DNA of 64,000 nt, from contig NC_087081.1 in assembly GCF_026151205.1 (NCBI RefSeq), positions 4,707,246-4,771,245 on the forward strand, in the 5' to 3' direction. This document shows positions 1 through 10,737 of this stretch, piece by piece (position 1 is the first letter of the stretch; each line of letters begins with the position of its first letter). The notes beneath the pieces were generated by a model. That model did not search any database and had not been told where the DNA came from. It saw nothing but the letters and a program-made list of their open reading frames with translations. The DNA comes from Bolinopsis microptera. Taxonomy: Eukaryota; Ctenophora; Tentaculata; Lobata; Bolinopsidae. The position numbers were made by a program, and so were the translations under genes.

Positions 1-236
1 GGAACATCTAGAAAAAAATCTTTCCGCTCATTTAATCTAGTTGAAATCATATTTTGACGGTGAAATTCACCGTGTGAATAGGTTTTGAGGTTGTGAAAAA
101 AGCCCGTTAGATTCGTTATGATATTCGCACCAACGGTAAAATAATTAGATACAATTTAAATAATCAGATGGTGGAGTTGATCACAATTAATTGATGGCGG
201 AGATAAGATTATCATTATAATGATTTCTAGCTAATA
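1..236. other. Non-coding flank
   Basis: AT-rich sequence without a supportable gene. It ends at the TA dinucleotide that flanks the transposon starting at 237. Confidence 0.5.
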
Positions 237-1355
237 GGGTAAAGCACATAATTTTGTCATTTTTTGGCAATTTTCCGACTGCCTGATATAAACCATGGGT
301 TTTAACCTCGTCTGAAATTCCGATTTAGATGAAACCTCCACCATGTTATAGTAGACAGTCTAGGCAAGTTCTAACACAAAAATGATCGAAATTGCTGGGG
401 TTGAAGATGTTCAAAAAAATTATTTTGAAAAAATGACAAAATTAGGTGACTTTACTTAATTTTGTCACCCCGAACCTAATTTTTTCACTTGAAGATTGTG
501 CAAAAATTAACCGTTTCTCGGTATTTTAGACTACCTGGATGCATCATTCGAGCGCTTTTTTACCAACATTGACCTCAAAAATCCCAAAGATATGATGTTT
601 TCATAGTTTTGTAGCTTGATGAAAAGATGACACTTTTTGGGTATCTAATCTTAGAAAATAGCCCCCAAATGCCCCTGAAACCACTGGCATCTTGAAAACT
701 TTCTATGAAGCATGAATCAATATTGGTTACTGATTCACGAAACTATATTTACCAATAGCTCTTTAAAACCCAGAATTACAGTATATTTCTCGGCGAAAAT
801 ATGCTATTATAAGTGTTTAAATGCTATTATAAGTGCCTTATACATATCCTATGGGCAAAAAAACTTCAGAATAGTTGTATAAGGCCATTTTCAACACAAT
901 CTGTGATTTACAAGAAATTTGAGAAAGGTCGATTTTTTTGACAAAATTAAGTACTTTTGGCAAAATCGAACCTAATTTTGTCACCCTCTGTAACTTGAAC
1001 AATAATTGCGCTAGAGACTTGAAAATTTGTACGTATACTTCTGCTGTAGAAGATATTTGAAATATGCAATGGCATGAAGCTAGCTCAATTACTTTTGAAA
1101 TAGCAATAAATCAAAATTTTGAAAATTCCTTAAGAAAACTTTAAGGATCTTATTTATTTTTCGGGTTAACAGTTTCGCCTTCATTTTTGACACAGATGCA
1201 AAAGAGCTAGAAACTTTGTAGGAGCAGTTTCAGCAAAGTCTAAGCTTTCTTTTTATACACAAACCTTTTCTTTCAAGCTGAAATTCCGAGCCGAGGCAGT
1301 TTTTCAGAGCAAAATGACAAAATTAGGTACCCTGACAAAATTACGTGCCTTACCC
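237..1355. mobile_element. Non-autonomous DNA transposon with TA target duplication
   Basis: The left end begins GGGTAAAGCACATAATTTTG and the right end, read on the other strand, begins GGGTAAGGCACGTAATTTTG. Both are bordered by TA (235-236 and 1356-1357). The motif TGACAAAATTA(G/C)GT and its complement recur near both ends and inside (about 438, 470, 940, 975, 1315 and 1333), like subterminal transposase-binding repeats. No reading frame of useful length lies inside, so movement would need a transposase encoded elsewhere. A TA duplication fits Tc1/mariner-type families, but the ends do not identify a superfamily. Confidence 0.75.
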
Positions 1356-1357
1356 TA

Positions 1358-4080
1358 TCAAAATTAATGTTTAATCCTAAGTCTTAGCATGTGACGTGTA
1401 TATATTTAAATATCAATTTCAAATATAAAGTTTTGAGAATACTTAAGCATCGAGTTAAGGTAGAGCACATTCCCGAATAAAAAGGATACCTACCATTCAG
1501 TCCACCAGCGTTCTATAACTTTTTCTTCCCCGACAAAATCCCAGCAAATATTTCGTCAAAATACTTTTTATCACGAGATGACTCTCCCTGATACGTTATG
1601 ATATAGTACAACAGGATGGGGTCTTCGTGATACCTATCTTTGTGATAACTTACATGCTAAATAAAAGCTGGTTAAATGTTTTGGTGATAAATTTACAAAC
1701 ATTTTCAACAAATCACCAGACTAACAAACAGTCCTACAAAATTAACGCAATTGTAAGTAAATTTTTGATAGCTTTAACACTGTCATAAAGCGAATGATAT
1801 TTTAAAACATATCTATGTAATGATCTTATATCTTAGTGTTCACGAGGCTACAGCAAACATTATTTGATTTTATAGACCTAAATAGGTACCAGTTCTATAT
1901 GTAAATCAATATCCCATCCTACCAAGTTAATTCCTAGAATGACATGATTTTTATTTCTCTGTAATTTCTCTGGTAATATTCAGAGTTACCTAGTTTTATC
2001 TTTAATTTAGCTGAAGCCATCAAACTTTCGTGACTAATAAACGAAGTTAAACTGTTACTAACCGAGCAGCAGAGTCCATAAATATAATGACATAATGGTA
2101 TGAACTTCAGCTTTAACTCTAGCAACCAGCACCAGCAGTAAATGTCCAAATATGATTCCTTTTACAGCAGATACCTTAAATACGACATAAACCGTCAAAA
2201 CGAGATATTATCATGCCTATTAATCCAGCACAAACCATAGTGACTTAAATACTTTACCAATAGATTTACCAGGGGGTGTTTACAGGAGAAAGAGAGGTCG
2301 AACAATAGTTAATACACAAAACAAGTAGTGACCAGGTGTATCAAATCCAGGGGGAATAGAGTCCATCACTTACTCGTAGCCACGACACCACCTGGCCTGG
2401 TATCACACACACACACACTCCGACACAGTGTGTGTTGTGGTGGTACATTGTGGCCCCTGGATAAATGCCTCAGTGATTACTGATTATGTCATTGTTCTGC
2501 GAATGTATTGGGTTATGGTTGAGTTGAAACATAGTCACTGTTTGGAAAGATCCTAAGTCTTTTATGTTGTGAGGCTCAGTGATTATGCAAGTTATAGTCT
2601 ATTATGTGTCATAAGCTATTTATTTCGAACATATTGCACGACTTGATTGTTCTCATATTTAAAACATGAACTGTATGAGGATACGGAAAAAAATTGGTTT
2701 TGCCATTAGAATTTTGGTATCCCTTGAAATAATGTTAGTCCAAGTTAAAGTTTAAGGCCATGGGGGCCTTAAGGGAATACAGGTAGCTCGTATTAGTGTG
2801 GAAATGAAGACTTTATAGTAGGAAGTGTGATTTTCATTTGTGGAGCATAACATGAACAGCTTTAGAATTGGAAATCATTTTATTTTAGCATAATCTATGT
2901 TCATGGAGAAAATTGGCTAAAATCATCCAATTCTAATCCTACATAATAACCATCCACTGAACTAATTGCCCCAAAACTATCCCAAACTCTATAAACATCT
3001 ACCACTCACACTATCCTGATGACACCACTTGACACTAAATCACCATCAGCTCTAAAACGATACTGTAAAAAGCACCCAGTAATAATCCTGATAACACCCG
3101 GTTAGCCCACCAACCTTATACCACCCATGGCTAACTTATACACACTTACAGTAAACCTGCCAACAGTGATTGTTTAGACACGCACACAACTTAATCTTAC
3201 AGTCTACCATGTATTGATGGTTCAACAGCTTAGCTTTCTCTTCATATCAAAGCTAAAAAGTAATTTACCATGTCAAATTTCAATTCACAGAATGCATTCT
3301 GTGAATTGAAATTTGACTTAAATTTGATCATTGTGCATTTGGCTCACCTTCAATGAAAGCTGCAAAGCATATGAATCATGATTACAATCATTGACAACAA
3401 CATTTCTAGAAGTGGGATTATTACTATCTGCATCAAAATATCAAGTGATTAAATTTATTCTAAAACTGGTTTAGCCTTTTTACAAATATTTAAACTCTCG
3501 CTTGCCATGGCCATGGGTAGAAAAAATATAACCAGTTAAGACTGGACGGGTAAACATTAAAAAACTGCTAAATAGTGTGAATTTAGCAACTTTATATATA
3601 TATGATTAACTTCATATTTCGAGAACCGAGTTGAATAAAAAACCACTACACCACTTTTCTAAATAATTGTCCAAGTTCTAGAATTTCTAGAACTATAAGA
3701 CTCAGCTCACGGTCTCACGTATAAGGACAGTCATTTCTTATCGTCGACTGGAGTCAGATTGTCAATACAATCTATAAACAATTAATTGATGACATGGCTC
3801 CTCTCCTGAAGTAGGTATTTTATTCTATATATACTGCCAGGTCTAATCAAGTCTAGGTTCAGTGAATCTTTATCGATGGGCCATTCAAAGAGCTTGCCAC
3901 AAGTTAGCAGAATGGGGCTCCGATAGAATCAATAATCCAGTGGATTTTGTTAAAATATTGATCCTGAATTGTTGTTTTCTTGAAAAAAAACATGTAATCT
4001 TAAAATAACTGGCTTTTATCTAAATGAGTTTTAAACTATTTTCACAACTACAATTAAATACATTTATTTAGGCATGGCTA
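1358..4080. other. Intergenic region, no gene seen
   Basis: About 2.7 kb with no coding region I can support. The 71-codon minus-strand frame at 1934-2149 lacks recognisable features. A short CA/GT-rich block lies at about 2404-2440 and a 46-bp palindrome at 3272. The LINE 5' end is somewhere near the right edge. Confidence 0.5.
3272..3317. repeat. 46-bp perfect palindrome without spacer
   Basis: Two 23-bp arms meet directly at 3294/3295 in AATG-CATT and are exact reverse complements. The flanking bases 3271 and 3318 no longer pair. The DNA could extrude as a cruciform or the RNA fold as a hairpin. No function is visible. Confidence 0.9.
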
Positions 4081-4517
4081 CCGATGAGTAATCCGTTGGA
4101 GTAAAGTCTGCCGGTGTCCTGGGTGTGATGGATCTGAGTTAGATGGCAGATTGTGGAGGTGGTAATCGTTTCTTCCTATTGCCCTGGTAGTCTTGTACTG
4201 CCAGGGCTCCTGCGGTCTGGTACGAGGTTAGTTTTATTGTTAGAGATCTAGTGATGTTTGAAATTAATTTATTAACTCCTTTTAGCTACTTCTCCCTTAG
4301 ATAAGTATTGCATTCTTTTTTCTGCTATACAGTTCTTTACGACAACTCTGTTCATTATAATTCAAATTTTTTCACTCTGAACTATAAATCTCTGGCCTAT
4401 TAACTGTTTCAGATCCAGATTGCTAGGGTTTATAACGGTGCCACTGAAACATCCTGCTGTTGATCTCTTATCCGGATCACCCAGTCTCCTCCCGATCCTC
4501 CCACACTTCACAACAAG

Positions 4518-6002
4518 ATGCCAACACTGCCCGCCAACTTCCTCACCTTACTGCAAAATCTATCTCTTGAAGTAAAGCAACACATGCATACCCTCCTCAC
4601 TCAGAGTATCCTGGACAGTCTGAAAGAGGAAAAGCTTACTTCTAAAATAGAACGGTTAGATGAAAAGAAGAAGGAAAAGAAAACGAAGAAGGAAACTACT
4701 GTTCAAAATGTCTCGTATAGCCCACATGCGCTCGTAGAGCACGTCCCAGTCCTCCCTGGAATGGATGAAAATCTATTCAAGAAAATCACAGAAGAATTAG
4801 ATTCAATGAATCTTGAAGGCAAATCTAAAAAAGTCCACACCTTATGGCTAAGCCCTTCATCAGAAGACTACTGCTTTGGTAACATAGTTAACAAGCCACA
4901 TCCCATCAACAACTTCCCTAGCATCTTTAAGTTGATGGGACTTATTAATGACCTCCCCTCCACCACCAACAACATGGATGCTTGCCTTGTTACTAGGTAC
5001 GACACTCAGCAAGCTAAGTTAAGCCTCCATAAGGACGATGAAGACCTAATAATATCACAGTCCAGCTCCATTTGCACTTACTCTATAGGGGCTCCACGGT
5101 CACTTGAGTTTGTGCTCGATACAACCCAAGTAGAACAACGCACAACTAGGGCCTCTAGGTAAAGGCCAGCCCAAGAGTTGATTAACGCAGACTTCACCCT
5201 CCCTGCCACCAATGGCACACTGAACATCATGAAGCCTGGTGCACAGCAAGTCATGAGGCACAGGATTGCCCCAGGAGTTGCACCTTCTGACAATGAAATT
5301 TGTTGGAGGTATAGTCTCTCCTTCAGAAAGTTAACCACACCTTCCTCTTCCTCTTCCCCTTCATCTCCTATTCTTCCCTCTCCTACATCCGACAGTCCTA
5401 ATAAAGTATCCCCAAAAGCCCCCATCACAGACTCTCAAAAACAACAGAAGTCTATTATTCTCATTGCTGGTGACTCCTTTGCTGCTCGATTGGACGCTGA
5501 TCGCCTCAGTAGAGGTAAAGAAACTGTCACCAACATAGCTAAGGGTGGGCTTAAGATCTCAGCTATACAGAAATCTATTGAGGCCTTTCATACAAAGAAC
5601 CCTCTTGTGCAGGTAAAGAAACTGTTCTTAAGCTTCGGTGCCAACGACATCCGGTACTGTACCCAGGGTGTCAATCATCTCAAGACCCCTGTGAGTGACC
5701 TTATGAAGACAGCAAAAAAACTTTATCCAAATGCACGTGTTTTTGTACAAGCTATTCCACCAGTCCACCCCAACGGACAAGATAAAATCCCTGGTAATGT
5801 TTGTGCTATGAATAATTTGATCTTTGATCGCTGCTCTAGGCATAAACTGTTTTACCTTGATGTTTTTTGGGCTTTCTTAGACCGCTATGGAAACAGAAAC
5901 GAGAGATTATTTCCTAAGTGTGACAATAGGGGCTTGCCAGTGTTGGCAAAGTTCTATCTCAGAATCATACACTCAAAGTGGTTTAATCCAATGGGATACT
6001 GA
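4518..6002 (+). pseudogene. LINE ORF1: AlkB-like dioxygenase domain plus SGNH hydrolase domain, one in-frame stop
   Basis: The frame is open from ATG 4518 to TGA 6000-6002 except for TAA at 5160-5162 (codon 215). Residues 35-62 are Lys/Glu-rich and probably helical. Residues about 70-272 match the AlkB family: H171-x-D173 in LHKDDED, a preceding TRYD resembling the NxY motif, H248, and R264-x5-R270 in RYSLSFR. These are the expected iron and 2-oxoglutarate ligands. The stop falls inside this domain, between H173's loop and the second His, and homology continues in the same frame after it. A Ser/Pro-rich linker (about 273-300) leads to an SGNH/GDSL hydrolase domain with GDS at 318-320 and GAND at 374-377. 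The usual C-terminal Asp-x-x-His pair is not evident near CDNRGLPVLAKF. SGNH domains are known in CR1/L2-type ORF1 proteins, which bind RNA. The AlkB part would demethylate nucleic acid if active. Readthrough, mutation or sequencing error could each explain the stop. Confidence 0.8.
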
Positions 6003-6060
6003 TGTGGTAATCCAATTCAATATTTCAATTTTTCATTGTCTGCATCAGTATCCTATTGGA
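5987..6060 (+). repeat. 18-bp stem-loop enclosing the ORF1 stop codon
   Basis: Arms 5987-6004 and 6043-6060 pair over 18 positions with one G-T exception, which is a G.U wobble in RNA, leaving a 38-nt loop. The ORF1 stop TGA (6000-6002) lies in the left arm. In the LINE transcript this would form a hairpin exactly where ORF1 translation ends, 137 nt before the ORF2 ATG. Confidence 0.7.
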
Positions 6061-6196
6061 TCTGATCATTTGGATGTTATTTATATGTATTCAAACGAAG
6101 TGATAGCATAATGTATGTTACTTCATATTATAGCACAATACCTAACAAAACACAACGGCGAGACACAATTCTGTTAATAATATACTTAAAAGTTCC

Positions 6197-9100
6197 ATGG
6201 GAATATCAGCTCAACAACACCGTGTTGCAACTGGTATGTTTTCTAGGTATGTTATCATCAGTAAAAGTAATAGAGGTAACGGGGAAAATTTGTTGTCCTG
6301 TCTTCTGTCTCGTCATATGTTATGTGCTCTATTGGGTATATTTTATTTGTATGTTATTTTGTATATATTTTCTTTGACTATCGATGCTAATATACTCCCT
6401 GGTGCTCCCCTACAACCTAAAATACACTCTGTACCATGTTTGAGGTCATCCATAAATCTTTACTTTATGGTAATATTTTGTACCATTTTTCTCAGACACT
6501 TCAAACTTGTGTATAGGGGTGAGAGGGGCATTGGGGCAGCCTTAACTGCAATTTCTGTAAAATTGATATCTACCACAAAAACTGAACTGTCACCTACCAT
6601 GTCACCGAAACAGACTGTTAAGTTACTTTTCGGTATTACCAGCAGCTGGCTTGGGGTCATGTCTAGGTGTGGTCTGGTTTTTCTATCTCTCCTTAATATT
6701 TCCCTGATAGTAATTTGTAATTGTTCCTTACTGAACCCTGGACCAAATTTATCCGTTGTTTACAATAATGTCCATGGTTTCCTAAATACTCGCGATCTAG
6801 CATCAGGAACACCACCACTAAATATGACCAAGATACATGAATTTCATGGTTATATCTACAAACATAAGCCTCACATCATTATTCTAAACGAGACATGGCT
6901 GAAAAATTCCATTCTCAGTAATGAGGTGCTCCCTGACAAATACAAAGTATTTAGGCTTGACCGATCCTTAAGATCGCATCCAGTGGATGCAACCCAGCCC
7001 AAGAAATTCAGAAAAAACGGTGGTGGTGTTCTGATTGCCCATAGAACAGACATTGATATCTCTAGTCTAAAGTTTTCTAAGGTTAGTGTTCAAGCTGAAT
7101 TATTATCCGTCATAATTAAGACTCAGTGTGGAAGAAACTTTTGTATATCAACATTCTATAGAGTAGGAACGCTTGGCTTAGATAATTTTGAATCTTTCAA
7201 GAAACATTTTGTTACTTTAGCATCTGCCAGAAAGTTGCAAAGACACATTCTGGTAGGGGACTTTAATTTGGCTTCGATTTCTTGGCCAGATGGTCAGTCA
7301 TCTTGTCAGCTACACTCTAGCTTTGTAAATTTTCTCACTGATGACCTCGGACATACACAACTTATTAGTTTCCCTACTCACAAGTCAGGCAACACCTTAG
7401 ATCTTGTGTTCACTAACATTCAGAACCTTATTAAGAATGTTAAAGTTTTAGATCAAAACGAAATGTGTATGTCCGACCACTTTTGTATCACATTTGACAT
7501 TGATATTAAGACCAAGTATATTAAGCAGCCTAAAAGAAAGATCTTTAATTATAGTAAAGGTAATTTTAGGGGCCTGAATTCTGAGTTATTTAGCATCGAT
7601 TGGGATAATATATTTGAGTGTAATGATCCTTATCTTGCCTGGAGTCGATTCAGAGGAGTTCTTGATGCAGCCTGTGACCAATGGATCCCTAAAAAGACCA
7701 TTAAGTCTCAGTTCCAGCCCCCATGGTATGACTCCGAATGTGATCGCCTCCTACGAAATAAGGAGAAATGGAGAATAAGGCATAAGGGGAGCAACTCTGA
7801 GTCTCATAAACAAAAGTTTCGTGCATTTCGCACAAAATTTAAAAATTTGATGGACGAAAGAATGAGACTCAGTGTTGAGGATGACTCCGATGATGCTCTT
7901 ATCTCCAAGAAATTCTGGACCTACGTTAAATCTAAATCAAAGTCAACCAGGATCCCTGAAACTGTCAAATATCATAATCGCTTTCGAAACAATCCATCTG
8001 ATCAAGCTGCCCTTTTTAACGAATATTTTTATGAGCAGTTTTCTCAAGAGAGCGATTATGGCATTGACATAGATTTTCGTGATGATTGTTTTTCAAGTCT
8101 TGTGTTTAGTAGAGAAGATGTTCTGTTGATTCTTAAAAAGTTAAATCCTAACAAGGCCCCTGGCCCTGATGGGATTCATGGGAGAGTCCTCAAAAACTGT
8201 GCCCAAAGCCTTGCATACCCACTTAGTGTTTTATTTAACCTGTCTTTCTCGAGCGGATGCATACCCCCTGATTGGAAGCTGGCACTTGTAGTACCAGTGC
8301 ACAAAAAGGGCGATAAGTCTTCGGTTGAGAACTACAGGCCTATCTCGTTAACATCTCTTGTAATGAAAGTCTTTGAAAGGTGCATAAAGACTGCATTATA
8401 CGCTGCGTGTTCTGATCTGTTGGATGACCGACAACACGGTTTTGTTAATGAACGCTCATGCACAACCCAAATGATACCTTTCACAGACAATCTTGCACTT
8501 GCATTGAATAACAGGTCCAGGACTGATATAATATATTTTGATTTTGCGAAAGCCTTTGATAGCGTTTCGCATGACCTCATTTTAAGTAAATTAAAGAATA
8601 TTTTTAATGTCGATGGACTAATGCTTAAATTTATTAAGTCCTATCTTGAGGGGCGACAACAACAAGTAGTGATAGGAGGCCAAACGTCTTCTTCTCTACC
8701 AGTTCGGTCTGGTGTCCCTCAAGGTTCTATACTCGGCCCTTTATTGTTTGTAATATTTATAAATGACATGTTCTCCTGTGTCTCTGAAGGCACCAATATC
8801 GCCCTTTATGCAGATGACACTAAAATTTGGAGGGAGATTCTTGGTTACCCTGACCATCACATAATCCAAAATGACATCAATAGATTATATGATTGGTCAG
8901 TGAGAAATCGAATGAAGTTCCACCCACAAAAGTGCAAAGCCCTCTCTGTGTCCCTGCAAAGAAACGTGCTGGATAACTTGCCATTCAATACCTTCTTTTA
9001 TAAACTTTCTGGAAGTGATATTGACTTTGTGCCCTCTCAGTCAGATTTAGGAGTCGCAATAAACTCCAGGTTTAATTGGGGTGCACAATGTAAAGCGCTT

Positions 9101-9703
9101 GTTTCCAAAGCTACATCTAGACTTGGACTACTTAAGAGAACATGTCATTTCACTACTGATAAAAGGCAGAAAAGATCGTTCTATTTAGCGTTAATTAGGT
9201 CTATATTTGAACATTGTTCTGTCATATGGTCCCCTCAATCTGCAACTCATCTTCAACAGTTTGTTGCTATCCAAAAGAGGGCTATTAAATGGATCAATGG
9301 TGAACCTTACTCCAGTTATAATGACGATAAACTTGCTACAGAGCAAAAGAAACTAAATATTCTCCCTGTTAAACAGAAGTTTATTTATAACGATCTTATG
9401 ACCTTCTATAAAATAGTGAATAGCATAATTCCAGTTTCGCTCCCTACATATATAGTCCTATGCCGTCCAGAGGGCACCCGATACACTAGGCACAATGCTC
9501 AAATAATTGATATGTCGGATACTTCAACTTACATGAGTACCACTGTGCCCTGCTCGGATGCCTTCCGAAATAGCTTTTTTCATAGATCTATGCTGAATTG
9601 GAATAGTCTACCAGTATGTATCCGGCAGTCAGAGCGGATTTCTACTTTTAAGGCCAAACTGATCAAGTACCTCTGGGCTGCCGATACTGTCTGGCCAGAT
9701 TAG
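6197..9703 (+). CDS. LINE ORF2: endonuclease-reverse transcriptase
   Basis: This 1,168-residue open frame starts at the first ATG after a stop at 6143. Residues 1-178 contain two hydrophobic stretches (about 41-62 and 158-176). NPGP at 180-183 sits where related LINEs carry a 2A-like DxExNPGP; here the upstream acidic residues are missing. An exonuclease-endonuclease-phosphatase domain follows: YNNVHGF near 189, ILNETWL, GDFNLASI and MSDHF. It nicks target DNA. The reverse transcriptase spans roughly 620-900, with KAPGPDG near 651, PISLTS, FDFAKAFDSVSH, GVPQGSILGP and the catalytic YADD near 871. The C-terminal region is the thumb-like tail usual in CR1/Jockey LINEs. No frame disruption is seen, so this copy may still encode an active polymerase. 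It acts with ORF1p on its own transcript by target-primed reverse transcription. Confidence 0.95.
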   Translation: MGISAQQHRVATGMFSRYVIISKSNRGNGENLLSCLLSRHMLCALLGIFYLYVILYIFSLTIDANILPGAPLQPKIHSVPCLRSSINLYFMVIFCTIFLRHFKLVYRGERGIGAALTAISVKLISTTKTELSPTMSPKQTVKLLFGITSSWLGVMSRCGLVFLSLLNISLIVICNCSLLNPGPNLSVVYNNVHGFLNTRDLASGTPPLNMTKIHEFHGYIYKHKPHIIILNETWLKNSILSNEVLPDKYKVFRLDRSLRSHPVDATQPKKFRKNGGGVLIAHRTDIDISSLKFSKVSVQAELLSVIIKTQCGRNFCISTFYRVGTLGLDNFESFKKHFVTLASARKLQRHILVGDFNLASISWPDGQSSCQLHSSFVNFLTDDLGHTQLISFPTHKSGNTLDLVFTNIQNLIKNVKVLDQNEMCMSDHFCITFDIDIKTKYIKQPKRKIFNYSKGNFRGLNSELFSIDWDNIFECNDPYLAWSRFRGVLDAACDQWIPKKTIKSQFQPPWYDSECDRLLRNKEKWRIRHKGSNSESHKQKFRAFRTKFKNLMDERMRLSVEDDSDDALISKKFWTYVKSKSKSTRIPETVKYHNRFRNNPSDQAALFNEYFYEQFSQESDYGIDIDFRDDCFSSLVFSREDVLLILKKLNPNKAPGPDGIHGRVLKNCAQSLAYPLSVLFNLSFSSGCIPPDWKLALVVPVHKKGDKSSVENYRPISLTSLVMKVFERCIKTALYAACSDLLDDRQHGFVNERSCTTQMIPFTDNLALALNNRSRTDIIYFDFAKAFDSVSHDLILSKLKNIFNVDGLMLKFIKSYLEGRQQQVVIGGQTSSSLPVRSGVPQGSILGPLLFVIFINDMFSCVSEGTNIALYADDTKIWREILGYPDHHIIQNDINRLYDWSVRNRMKFHPQKCKALSVSLQRNVLDNLPFNTFFYKLSGSDIDFVPSQSDLGVAINSRFNWGAQCKALVSKATSRLGLLKRTCHFTTDKRQKRSFYLALIRSIFEHCSVIWSPQSATHLQQFVAIQKRAIKWINGEPYSSYNDDKLATEQKKLNILPVKQKFIYNDLMTFYKIVNSIIPVSLPTYIVLCRPEGTRYTRHNAQIIDMSDTSTYMSTTVPCSDAFRNSFFHRSMLNWNSLPVCIRQSERISTFKAKLIKYLWAADTVWPD

Positions 9704-9952
9704 CTCATCAGTCTTATGAGTCTCAGAAATTTGTTTTTGTTGGTTACAATTCTGTCCGTCCAATTTCCTATCTGCTTGTCCTTTTCTTATTTCTTTATCA
9801 GTTGTGACGGAATTGTAATGAACAAAATCCTTATAATTATTTATGATATGTTTGATTTCTTGTTAATGTTTGTCATTCAAATTTGGTAGACGGCCCCAAC
9901 GTTAATGTGGCTCTTGCTATGTGTTGGTTCAGCCGAATTAATTATTATATTT

Positions 9953-10260
9953 AATCAAGTTTATTTTTCTCGTTAGTTGTCATCCGGCCAAACATTAAGC
10001 AACTTATATTGCAGTACCATTTATCATTTAGTAATCAAAATATGTCATTGTAATTTTGCATGACTGAAATGTAACGCTTGATTTATATATATAATGATTA
10101 ATTGAATTTTCAAATTAAAAAAAAAATTTGAGAAAACACTTAGTAGATGAAACTGCATAGTGTATGTATGATGTAAAGTGCCCACAAGTGGTTCTATTCG
10201 TATGATTTGCTGGATTGTAAGGAATTTGATAATTAGAGAAAAATGTGTAATGATAGGCAT
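9953..10260. other. Short AT-rich spacer
   Basis: AT-rich DNA between the LINE tail and the next LINE fragment, including an (A)n stretch near 10,118. No gene is seen. Confidence 0.5.
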
Positions 10261-10737
10261 CATCTAGAGTATTGTGTCCAATTGTAGAATCCAGTTGCGG
10301 CTCATGGAAGTTGGGGGACTGTTTTGGAGCTGGAGAGCGTCCAGACGCGGTTTACCCGTCTGATTGATGAGGTGGGTACTCTTCCTTACAGCCGTAGACT
10401 GGAAATCCTTAATTTGACAACGCTGGCAGAGCGGCGAATACGTGGGGACCTTATTGAAGCTTTTAAGGTTATTAATGGCTTGACTGATTATGGTTCAGAC
10501 TTTTTCAGACCAAGCAGATCAGGTCTTAATCTGGTTTCATCCAATAGATGTAGTAAGAGTGTGACCAAGGTCAAGAATCTTCAGTGTTCTTTTCTTCCAG
10601 AGCGGGTTGTTCCTTATTGGAACAAACTCCCTTCGGAGGTGAAGAACTGCTTGACAGTTTTGAGTTTTAAAATCGGATTGGAAAGTTTTAAAAAGAATAT
10701 GATTTCTAAATGTATTGTAAATGACTTTCATTTTTGA
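10261..10737 (+). pseudogene. 5'-truncated LINE ORF2 C-terminus
   Basis: The frame starting at CAT 10261 reads HLEYCVQL-stop-NP and then continues open to TGA 10735-10737. It contains the familiar end of CR1/Jockey-group reverse transcriptases: LEYC, ESVQTRFTRLI, RRIRGDLIEAFK and PYWNKLPSEV. The TAG stands where these proteins have Trp. The fragment starts after the catalytic core, so it is a dead-on-arrival 5' truncation. It differs in sequence from the LINE just upstream and belongs to another family. Confidence 0.85.

Larger units (their letters stand above)
4080..9952 (+). mobile_element. Near full-length LINE (CR1/L2/Jockey group) with AlkB-SGNH ORF1
   Basis: A non-LTR retrotransposon with a roughly 430-bp 5' leader, an ORF1 (4518-6002), a 194-bp inter-ORF region and an ORF2 (6197-9703). 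ORF2 encodes an apurinic-type endonuclease and reverse transcriptase. The 3' untranslated region appears to end near 9952 in an AT-rich tail after a TGTTGGTTCAGCCGAATTAA motif. No clear target-site duplication was found, so both outer limits are approximate. ORF2 is open, so the copy is probably fairly young, but ORF1 has one in-frame stop. Clade assignment rests on the endonuclease type, the SGNH domain in ORF1 and the RT motifs; a tree would be needed to separate CR1, L2 and related clades. Confidence 0.85.

Noticed and set aside
5078-5428. Minus-strand frame of 116 codons across LINE ORF1
   Set aside because: It is antisense to the AlkB and Ser/Pro-linker coding region and has no domain.
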